Shown in pieces: positions 1 through 5,531 of a stretch of 5,919 nucleotides of DNA. The notes beneath the pieces were generated by a model that was given only the letters and a program-made list of their open reading frames with translations, ran no database searches and had not been told where the DNA came from. The number at the start of each line of letters is the position of its first letter. Position 1 is the first letter of the stretch. The DNA is from Flavobacteriales bacterium (lineage in GTDB: Bacteria > Bacteroidota > Bacteroidia > Flavobacteriales_D > Sanyastnellaceae), in contig JAPKAW010000117.1 in the NCBI GenBank assembly GCA_028825055.1, forward strand, positions 1-5,919, given 5' to 3'. The position numbers and the translations under genes were made by a program.

Positions 1-84
1 TTCAAATCCTTCTTCATAAAGGACATCCTGAGAAAAAACGGTAACGCTTGTTACCAAACCAGCTAACAGTAAAAAGTTTTTCAT
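1..84 (-). CDS. N-terminus of a secreted protein (partial, cut by the window edge)
   Basis: Too short to identify the product. The minus strand from 84 down to 1 reads ATG plus 27 further codons with no stop, giving MKNFLLLAGLVTSVTVFSQ followed by DVLYEEGFE. This has the layout of a Sec signal peptide: one Lys at position 2, a hydrophobic core from about residue 4 to 17, and a likely cleavage just before Gln19 in Phe-Ser-Gln, a very common ending in Bacteroidota exported proteins. The start codon at 84-82 is the only sensible one because the hydrophobic core begins right after it. The mature start, Glu-Glu-Gly-Phe-Glu, resembles the opening of cell-surface domains such as the choice-of-anchor J/cleaved-adhesin type ('E-x-F-E-x-G'), but this is a guess from five residues. 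The gene is divergent from the DUF2797 gene across 95 bp. The exported character is fairly sure; the function is unknown. Confidence 0.72.
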   Translation of the reverse strand, partial: MKNFLLLAGLVTSVTVFSQDVLYEEGFE

Positions 85-100
85 TCTTGAGAGTTTATCG

Positions 101-110
101 TATTGCAATA
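101..110. promoter_or_regulatory. 10-bp palindrome in the 95-bp divergent spacer
   Basis: TATTGCAATA is its own reverse complement. It is flanked on the left by TCG and on the right by TACGA, so a looser TCGTA/TACGA pair surrounds it. It lies 17-26 bp upstream of the minus-strand start at 84 and 69 bp upstream of the DUF2797 start, inside the only divergent spacer at this end (85-179). Read on the minus strand it contains TATATTGC, a poor match to the Bacteroidota -7 element TAnnTTTG (two mismatches), and I found no convincing partner TTG at the right distance. It could be a regulator site or part of a promoter; a 10-bp palindrome in AT-rich DNA can also arise by chance. Nothing else stands out in 85-179. 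Confidence 0.2.
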
Positions 111-179
111 TACGAAAATGAGCGTAACATTTCCTTATTTACATCAGGCCCAACCTAATAGCAGCGTTAAATTCGCTCA

Positions 180-1007
180 ATGAACTGGGAAGGAAATTTA
201 CGTAAGATGCATGTAGAATTGGGTGCTTCGCTTAGAAACGAGGTGCTATATCGATGGGCAGGTTCGGATGTTCTCGAATCGATGACCGCAATCGATCCGC
301 ATCTTTGGATTGGCCAAGAGATAACACTTGAATTTGATGGTGCAATTCATTGTTTAGCAACTGGCAAGCGAATTCGAAAGACCTATGGAGAAGGCTTGAG
401 TTACGACGCGTGGATCAACGCTCCTCAAGCTGTAGAAAGTGTGTTTAACCCAGAATTAAGTCGAATCCATGAAGGTGTGGCTCTTCGTGATCGTGAATGG
501 GAAGAAGCACACCATAACCAGCCACATGTTGTATATATAAGCCACACTAGCGGATTGAAGGTAGGTGTGACGCGAAGTACCAACGTCCCGTACCGATGGA
601 TCGATCAGGGTGCTGCTGGTGCCATTGTTATTGCGAATACGCCCTACCGACAGCTGGCAGGTGAGCTGGAAGTGGCGTTGAAGCCACATATGGCCGATAA
701 GACCAATTTCAGAAAAATGCTCGCCCAAGTCGATTTTGACGCTAAGCTTTTATTGGATGCACGGGAGGACGCGTTCGAATGGCTCGGAGAAGCGTATGAA
801 AGTTTTTTCGAAGACGAGGCGCCGGCGTTAGAAATCACGTATCCAGTTTTATCTTATCCCGCCAAAATAAAGAGCATTCGTTTGGATAAGGTCTCTCGCT
901 TCACTGGAGTTTTATTGGGAATCAAAGGGCAGTACTTGCTCTTTGATGAGAATCGAGTGTTCAATGTTCGCAACCACGCGGGATACCGAGTAAAATTGAG
1001 CTGGTAA
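180..1007 (+). CDS. DUF2797 family protein
   Basis: A 275-residue protein I recognise as DUF2797, a family without an established biochemical function; it is predicted cytosolic, with no signal peptide or membrane segment. Family marks in order are the N-terminal GNLRKM (residues 5-10), the strand ending in EFDGAIHCLATGK (51-63), QPHVVYI (114-120), LKVGVTR (126-132), PYRWIDQGA (137-145), a charged DKTNFRKML (173-181), and the C-terminal GIKGQYLLF (247-255) and NVRNHAGYRV (262-271). Many members elsewhere carry several Cys in the 58-100 region; here only Cys58 remains, so a metal site there is unlikely. The start at 180 is supported by an in-frame TAA at 168-170 and by MNWEGNLRKM matching the usual N-terminus. 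Residues 117-164 resemble a GIY-YIG nuclease core (see findings). The stop TAA is directly followed by the stop of yqgE on the other strand. Family assignment is from memory of its motifs; the function is open. Confidence 0.88.
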   Translation: MNWEGNLRKMHVELGASLRNEVLYRWAGSDVLESMTAIDPHLWIGQEITLEFDGAIHCLATGKRIRKTYGEGLSYDAWINAPQAVESVFNPELSRIHEGVALRDREWEEAHHNQPHVVYISHTSGLKVGVTRSTNVPYRWIDQGAAGAIVIANTPYRQLAGELEVALKPHMADKTNFRKMLAQVDFDAKLLLDAREDAFEWLGEAYESFFEDEAPALEITYPVLSYPAKIKSIRLDKVSRFTGVLLGIKGQYLLFDENRVFNVRNHAGYRVKLSW

Positions 1008-1586
1008 TCAGTTCATGCTGGGATCGCTCGGGGCATTGGCAATGTGCGCGTAATCGCGCCCCATGCTCCGGATGAGTCCCTTCCAATAATCGTCCTCTTC
1101 AGTTTTTGTATCCATGATGGTTTCAATGGATGCATCTGCAACAAACCACGACTTGCTCTCAATTTCGTCTGCAAGTTGTCCAGAAGTCCAGCCAGCGTAG
1201 CCTACAAAAAAACGCAATTCTCGATTCGAGATAACTCCGTCGGTGACCGCTTTTTTAAGCCAGTCAAAATCGCCCCCCATGAAAAGGCCTTCTTTAACTT
1301 GAATGGCTCCTGGTAATCGTTCACAGCAGTGGAGGTAATACAAGTTCGAATTTTTGACTGGGCCACCTAAGCTAATTCGAGCTTGCCATTTTGGCATTTC
1401 TTGAAGCAACTCTTGCAAATCAACTTCGATGAAGTTATTCAAGACAAACCCAAATGAACTTTCGTCGTTATGCTCACAGAGAAGCACGGCTTTTCTCCCG
1501 AAGTAGGCGTCATCCAAGAAGGGCTCGGATAACAAGACTTGTCCGGGCTTGGGCTCGACCGCTGATGCGGGTGTAAATCGAATCAT
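1008..1586 (-). CDS. yqgE: YqgE/AlgH family protein (DUF179)
   Basis: A 192-residue cytosolic protein of the YqgE/AlgH family, widespread in Bacteroidota and Proteobacteria and proposed to act in regulation, with no agreed biochemical activity. Family signatures in order are GQVLLSEPFLDDAYFGRKAVL (residues 15-35), LCEHN (36-40), FGFVLNN (45-51), LGGPV (73-77), LFMGGDFDWL (101-110), RFFVGYAGWTSGQL (125-138), and the C-terminal WKGLIRSMG (168-176) and HIANAPSDPSMN (181-192). The length is normal for the family. I chose the ATG at 1586-1584. The reading frame can be extended to a TTG at 1622, adding 12 residues that start exactly where the divergent peptidase gene begins, but the family starts only a few residues before the GQVLLSEP motif, so the extension is improbable. 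The 3' end abuts the DUF2797 stop with zero spacing, leaving no room for a terminator between them. A possible promoter with a 12-bp palindrome lies just upstream. Confidence 0.93.
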   Translation of the reverse strand: MIRFTPASAVEPKPGQVLLSEPFLDDAYFGRKAVLLCEHNDESSFGFVLNNFIEVDLQELLQEMPKWQARISLGGPVKNSNLYYLHCCERLPGAIQVKEGLFMGGDFDWLKKAVTDGVISNRELRFFVGYAGWTSGQLADEIESKSWFVADASIETIMDTKTEEDDYWKGLIRSMGRDYAHIANAPSDPSMN

Positions 1587-1608
1587 GGTGCGAAGTTCCG
1601 ACTTTTGA

Positions 1609-1620
1609 GTCAAATTTGAC
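1609..1620. promoter_or_regulatory. Perfect 12-bp palindrome in the yqgE/peptidase divergent spacer (candidate operator)
   Basis: GTCAAATTTGAC is a perfect inverted repeat filling a third of the 36-bp spacer between the yqgE ATG (1586) and the peptidase start (1623). A further copy of its half-site, GTCAAAT, occurs at 1650-1656 in the same direction. A symmetric site placed between two divergent genes is the usual arrangement for a dimeric regulator controlling one or both of them. No regulator gene is adjacent, and the site overlaps the candidate yqgE promoter -7 element described separately. The palindrome is certain; its role is inference. Confidence 0.4.
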
Positions 1621-1638
1621 AAATGGAAATGAGTTCAA
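1611..1638 (-). promoter_or_regulatory. Candidate Bacteroidota-type promoter for yqgE
   Basis: On the minus strand, TTG (1638-1636) is followed after 17 bases by CAAATTTG (1618-1611), which matches the Bacteroidota -7 consensus TAnnTTTG at every fixed position except the first (C for T). The 17-base gap fits the TTG to TAnnTTTG spacing I recall for Flavobacterium. Transcription would then start about 1604, giving a leader of roughly 18 bases before the ATG at 1586. The -7 element sits inside the palindrome, so a protein bound there would block it. Because the palindrome is symmetric, CAAATTTG also occurs on the plus strand toward the peptidase gene, but without a TTG at the right distance. 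This is a weak call from pattern alone. Confidence 0.28.
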
Positions 1639-3452
1639 TGCACCAAAGTGTCAAATCAGGGACATTCGCGTGTCGGGCTCTTTGGGGTCTATTTGTATGT
1701 CTCTCGTTTACCGCCAACTCACAGTCAACTGCGTTTGGGGAGGATCCTACTGTGTTATTGCAGAACAATGTAACACCGACATGGTCAGAGGCGATTGCAG
1801 CATTTCAGACTTTAGCTGACGACCACTTGGATGCCACGCTAATTCAAGTTGGAAAGAGCGATGTTGGCAGACCGATTCACGCATTTGTCTTTTCGCCTGG
1901 TGCCGATCAGGTCACCTCATTCGAAATGCTCGAGTCATTCATGGCTTCTTCGAGTGAGCGCATGGGTATGCTTGTAAACAACGCAATCCACCCGGGTGAG
2001 CCTTGTGGCGTTGATGCTTCAATTGGTTGGATGCGGGAGGTTTTAGGCAATCAGCGTTTAAAGGAGTCCTACTTAAACACCATGGATGTGGTCATCATTC
2101 CCATGTACAATATCGGTGGGGCGTTGAATCGGAATTGCTGCTCTCGCACCAACCAAGATGGCCCGGAAGCCTATGGCTTCAGGGGCAATAGTCGGAACTT
2201 GGATTTGAACAGGGATTTTATCAAAATGGACAGTCGGAATGCAGAAGCTTTTGTCCAGCTATTTCACGCGCTAAAACCGGATGTTTTTGTTGATACACAC
2301 ACGACCAATGGTGCGGATTACCCGTACCGAATGACCTTGATCACAACACAAGTTGACAAAGCAGGACCTGTCATTGGACCGTTTTTAACGAAAGTCTTTG
2401 AACCTATGCTGTATCAACGCATGGAGCAATTGGGAGAGCCGTTGATTCCATACGTCAATTTGCGCAATGAAGTTCCCGAAAATGGCATCGTCGCCTTTCT
2501 TGAAACTCCGCGCTACAGCACCGGATATACCACGCTTTTTTCAACGTTAGGCTTCACAGCCGAAGCACACATGTTGAAGCCCTTCCCTGAGCGGGTCGAA
2601 GCGACTCGGAAGCTTCTTCAGGAAGTTGGGTTACTGAGCATGGAATTGGCCCGTGACATCAAACGAATTCGGGCTGATGAACAGGTGCGACTTGCGAATG
2701 CTCAATACCTGCCCGTTCGATGGAGTTTGGACTCTGCTGATTCGACGCAACTCGCATTCAAAGGATATACCGCTCGAAGAGAAATTAGTGCCATCACAAA
2801 AAGCACCCGCCTTCGTTATGATCACAATGTGATGTGGGAGGACTCTATCACCTATCTGAATTCGTATGAAACGATGTGTGTGACCGTTTTGCCTGCATTC
2901 TACTGCATTCCTCAAGCATGGCATGAAGTTTTAGATCGCCTGGCATGGAACGGAATAGAAATGACGGCTTTGACGCGGGACACCGTCATGCAATTGCAAG
3001 TTGATTACATTGAATCGTTTGACTCGTCTAGCAGGCCCTATGAGGGGCACCATGTCAATACAACGGATTCAATCACCCAGGTCAATGAATGGGTGCAGCT
3101 CTATGCTGGGGACTATATTGTTTCTACGGCACAAGATGGAATTCGATTCTTGGCAGAAACGTTAGATCCAAGGGCACATGACTCATATTTCACATGGAAC
3201 TTTTTTGATAGTTCTTTGCAACAAAAGGAGCATTTCAGTGGCTATGTATTTGAGGAAACAGCGTACAGCTTGCTCCAAAATAACCCCGTTTTGTCTGCTG
3301 AATTTGAAGAGGAAAAGGCCTTGTTTCCGGAGCGCATGAGCGCGCCAAGGGCCCAGCTGAATTGGATCTACAAACACTCTCCGTATTATGAGGGCACTGT
3401 CAATCGCTATCCCGTCTTTCGATCTATGACCCCTCGAACCTTTTCTAAATGA
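1623..3452 (+). CDS. Secreted M14-family zinc carboxypeptidase-like metallopeptidase
   Basis: A 609-residue exported protein of the M14 (carboxypeptidase A-like) fold, expected to cleave peptides or amide bonds in the periplasm or outside the cell. A signal peptide spans about residues 6-33, with a hydrophobic core LWGLFVCLSFTA and likely cleavage near ANS-Q. M14 features are HPGE (123-126, zinc ligands His123 and Glu126), NLDLNRDF (192-199, Arg197 for substrate carboxylate or oxyanion contact), DTHTTNG (224-230, third zinc ligand His226), RYSTGY (297-302), and EAHMLKP (314-320, Glu314 as general base). All key residues are present, so it is probably active. The catalytic part ends near 330; the remaining 280 residues form a region I cannot assign, common to large Bacteroidota M14 proteins. 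An in-frame TGA at 1617-1619 limits the start to 1623, 1629 or 1638; the last gives the most normal signal peptide (short basic start at Met6), so the true start may be 1638. The stop overlaps the next gene's start. Substrate unknown. Confidence 0.9.
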   Translation: MEMSSMHQSVKSGTFACRALWGLFVCLSFTANSQSTAFGEDPTVLLQNNVTPTWSEAIAAFQTLADDHLDATLIQVGKSDVGRPIHAFVFSPGADQVTSFEMLESFMASSSERMGMLVNNAIHPGEPCGVDASIGWMREVLGNQRLKESYLNTMDVVIIPMYNIGGALNRNCCSRTNQDGPEAYGFRGNSRNLDLNRDFIKMDSRNAEAFVQLFHALKPDVFVDTHTTNGADYPYRMTLITTQVDKAGPVIGPFLTKVFEPMLYQRMEQLGEPLIPYVNLRNEVPENGIVAFLETPRYSTGYTTLFSTLGFTAEAHMLKPFPERVEATRKLLQEVGLLSMELARDIKRIRADEQVRLANAQYLPVRWSLDSADSTQLAFKGYTARREISAITKSTRLRYDHNVMWEDSITYLNSYETMCVTVLPAFYCIPQAWHEVLDRLAWNGIEMTALTRDTVMQLQVDYIESFDSSSRPYEGHHVNTTDSITQVNEWVQLYAGDYIVSTAQDGIRFLAETLDPRAHDSYFTWNFFDSSLQQKEHFSGYVFEETAYSLLQNNPVLSAEFEEEKALFPERMSAPRAQLNWIYKHSPYYEGTVNRYPVFRSMTPRTFSK

Positions 3453-4378
3453 AGCCTCTCTGGAATCTCCCACCCAAGTTCATTAGTACCACCCATAGTT
3501 TGGGACGATTCTTGCGAAGGGATGTTGTTGGTTTGACGCCAGTTCAGATACGCTTGGCCTTGGATTCTTTGTCACGGCTTTACCCTGGGCCTGCCGATGT
3601 TCATTTTTCGTATGAAATGAGACAAGGGATGCAAGTAGCTCGCTTGAGGCGCAAAAGGGATAAACCAAATCATGGCGTTTTCTTTGTTCACGGAGGTGGG
3701 TTTGCCTTCGGTTCAGCTAGAACCCATCGCGCCATAGCAAGTGCACTCACCAAAGAAACAGGCTGTGAAGTGTGGATTCCAGAATACCCATTGGCACCAG
3801 AGTGTCCTTTTCCTGCAGCATTGGAAGCGTTGGATGCGATGTGGACGGAATTTAAGAGTCAGTATGAGACGGTTTTTGTCTTAGCTGATTCGGCAGGCGG
3901 CAGTCTGGCATTGGCCATGATGCAGCGATTGAGTAATGAAGAGCGAAATAATATTCAAGGACTGATGCTGCTTTCTCCTTGGGTCGATTTGCGGTCAAAC
4001 TCCATGAGTAGCCGAGCTGATTCAAACTCCTGGAGTCCATTTGGACGATTGGATATGCTGGAATATGCAACGCACTATCTCGCTGGGGAGGACCCAAAGC
4101 AAATCGCCGCATCTCCATTGCTCGGTTCGTTCGAATCCTTTCCTCCAACATTGATTGAGACATCGGCCGTGGAGTATCTGCATCCTGACGCTTGTGCGTT
4201 GAAGGAACGACTTCTCGCTGAGGCGGTGGAAGTTTTCTGGCGAGAAGAGGAAAATTCTCTGCACGGTTGGCAGTTGTTTCCGGATATATTACCGGAAGCA
4301 AAACGATCCATAACAGCCATGTCTCAATTCATGGATGAGAAGCGCTTTGAAGTGACCAAGCATCAAATGCTCGGTTGA
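3449..4378 (+). CDS. Alpha/beta hydrolase, HSL-type esterase/lipase family
   Basis: A 309-residue serine hydrolase of the hormone-sensitive-lipase-like branch (alpha/beta hydrolase fold 3), expected to hydrolyse short acyl or aryl esters in the cytosol; no signal peptide is seen. An N-terminal cap region (about 1-75) precedes the oxyanion-hole motif HGGGF (81-85). Next come EYPLAPE (112-118), a conserved strand and turn of this branch, and the nucleophile elbow ADSAGG (146-151) with Ser148. The acid is probably Glu242 in SAVEYL (239-244), in place of the more common Asp, and the base is His272 in LHGW (271-274). The first elbow residue is Ala rather than the usual Gly. ATG at 3449 overlaps the peptidase stop as ATGA, which fixes the start and suggests translational coupling. 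The last 50 bases overlap the convergent aminotransferase gene. Carboxylesterase is most likely; an amidase or deacetylase role cannot be ruled out. Confidence 0.9.
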   Translation: MKPLWNLPPKFISTTHSLGRFLRRDVVGLTPVQIRLALDSLSRLYPGPADVHFSYEMRQGMQVARLRRKRDKPNHGVFFVHGGGFAFGSARTHRAIASALTKETGCEVWIPEYPLAPECPFPAALEALDAMWTEFKSQYETVFVLADSAGGSLALAMMQRLSNEERNNIQGLMLLSPWVDLRSNSMSSRADSNSWSPFGRLDMLEYATHYLAGEDPKQIAASPLLGSFESFPPTLIETSAVEYLHPDACALKERLLAEAVEVFWREEENSLHGWQLFPDILPEAKRSITAMSQFMDEKRFEVTKHQMLG

Positions 4379-5531
4379 GTATCGCCATGCCTTCAGCCAA
4401 TTCAGTATCGGAAATGGTAAGAGGAGGGGCAATCCGAAAGGAATCGAGTGTGCTCAAGAAGTAGAAAATGAGCAGTCCGTTTTTCCGGGCATATTCCACA
4501 CAAAAATGAACGGCTTCTGGACTCTCCATGTCAACGGCGATAAAATACCCTAGGCGTCGAACTGCCTTCACTGCGGAATTTTTTTTGAGTTGATTTTCTA
4601 ATTGAGCGCCTCGCAATTCCAGCTCGTTCCAATCGATGTCGTCAAGCAATCTCAATGCAGCAGCTGATGAAGCGCATGCAACGGGATGACCACCAAACGT
4701 GGTGATGTGTCCAAGGTCCGGTTCATGTGCCAATGAGCGCATTCTGCTGGTGCTAGAAACAAAAGCTCCAAGGGGCATTCCACCACCTAATGCCTTGCCC
4801 AGGCAAAGGATATCAGGGGTCACGTCAAAGTGCTCAAAAGCAAACGGCTTCCCAGTTCGTCCAATGCCACATTGGATTTCGTCTAGAATGAGTAGAGTGC
4901 CCGTTTCGTTGCAGCGCTTCTCACGTCTTTTGATCCAGGCGATATCAGGAATGCGAATGCCCGCATCCCCTTGTACAGTCTCAGCTATAACGGCAGCTTG
5001 TGTACCGTCGATTGAATCCAAGGCATCCTGGTGATTGAACGGAATGAATTCAACGCCAGCGAGCAAGGGCTCAAATGGAGCACGGCGACTTTGATTGGAG
5101 CTAACACTCAAGGCTCCAAACGTGTTCCCATGGTAACCTCCTTCCATGGCAATAAACGTGTGGCGCCCTGTAACCTTTCTGGCGAGTTTGAGCGCACCGT
5201 CAATGGCTTCTGCGCCTGAGTTAACAAAGTAAACGGAGTCGAGGCTAGACGGCAACAAACCGAGGAGTCTGCTTGCCGCTAAATCTTGCGAACCTTGTTG
5301 CACTTCACCATAGACCATGACATGGAGGTGCCGATCAACCTGCTGATGCAGTGCTTCAAGGATGGCGGGGTTGCTGTGTCCAAAGGATGAAACTCCAATG
5401 CCGGATATGAAATCTAACATCTTGGTTCCATCTTCTAAATGGATGTAAACACCGCAAGCGCTGCTCACTTTTAAATTCAATGGATGCAAGGTCGTTTGCG
5501 CCAGTCCACGGCGAAGGAAGTCTTCCATCAT
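4329..5531 (-). CDS. Class III PLP-dependent aminotransferase (acetylornithine/ornithine aminotransferase-like)
   Basis: A 400-residue cytosolic fold-type I aminotransferase of the acetylornithine/ornithine/omega-amino-acid group; full length for the family. Motifs in order are DGTKMLDFISGIGVSSFGH (34-52), MVYGE (72-76), NSGAEA (104-109, PLP phosphate contact), GGYHGNTFGALS (131-142, ring-stacking Tyr133), ETVQGDAGI (184-192, usually EPIQGEAGV), LILDEIQCGIGRTGK (214-228, Asp217 pairs with the PLP nitrogen), GKALGGGMPLGAF (245-257, Lys246 the Schiff-base lysine) and HITTFGGHPVAC (275-286). The last, with RIAPPLTI (366-373), is typical of a Bacteroidota branch usually annotated only as 'aspartate aminotransferase family' or class III; I do not assign argD because no arginine genes are nearby. 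Its first ATG overlaps the upstream gene's stop as ATGA; a second ATG follows at once, so the start could be one codon later. Catalytic residues are intact. Specificity cannot be read from sequence. Confidence 0.93.
   Translation of the reverse strand: MMEDFLRRGLAQTTLHPLNLKVSSACGVYIHLEDGTKMLDFISGIGVSSFGHSNPAILEALHQQVDRHLHVMVYGEVQQGSQDLAASRLLGLLPSSLDSVYFVNSGAEAIDGALKLARKVTGRHTFIAMEGGYHGNTFGALSVSSNQSRRAPFEPLLAGVEFIPFNHQDALDSIDGTQAAVIAETVQGDAGIRIPDIAWIKRREKRCNETGTLLILDEIQCGIGRTGKPFAFEHFDVTPDILCLGKALGGGMPLGAFVSSTSRMRSLAHEPDLGHITTFGGHPVACASSAAALRLLDDIDWNELELRGAQLENQLKKNSAVKAVRRLGYFIAVDMESPEAVHFCVEYARKNGLLIFYFLSTLDSFRIAPPLTISDTELAEGMAILNRAFDAWSLQSASHP
4355..4375. terminator. Hairpin within the convergent 3' overlap (possible bidirectional terminator)
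   Basis: The left arm 4355-4363 (ACCAAGCAT) pairs with the right arm 4367-4375 (ATGCTCGGT) around a CAA loop: eight of nine pairs are Watson-Crick with one A/C mismatch, and G-U pairs could add two more at the base. It lies in the last codons of both the hydrolase (TKHQMLG) and the aminotransferase (NRAFDAW region), ending one base before the hydrolase stop codon begins. Being an inverted repeat, it can fold in both transcripts. Neither side is followed by a T-run, so it is not a classic intrinsic terminator; it may instead mark or protect 3' ends. The pairing is certain, the function inferred. Confidence 0.33.

Noticed and set aside
1046..1059. GCGCG-TAAT-CGCGC hairpin about 40 bases past the DUF2797 stop, considered as its terminator.
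   Set aside because: The stem is only 5 bp, no T-run follows on the plus strand, and it sits in the conserved C-terminal coding part of yqgE, so codon content explains it as well.
1044..1316. Plus-strand open frame of 90 codons inside yqgE.
   Set aside because: It lies wholly antisense to a strongly conserved gene, resembles no family and has no independent start signal; it is a shadow of the real gene.
1587..1622. Extension of yqgE upstream to a TTG at 1622, adding 12 residues and abutting the peptidase start.
   Set aside because: The added residues (SNLTQKSELRT) match nothing in the family, the ATG at 1586 places the GQVLLSEP motif at the usual distance, and the extension would consume the palindrome and candidate promoter.
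3852..4301. Minus-strand open frame of 149 codons inside the alpha/beta hydrolase gene, with two shorter overlapping ones.
   Set aside because: The plus-strand hydrolase has every catalytic motif in order; the antisense translation is low-complexity in character and matches nothing I know.
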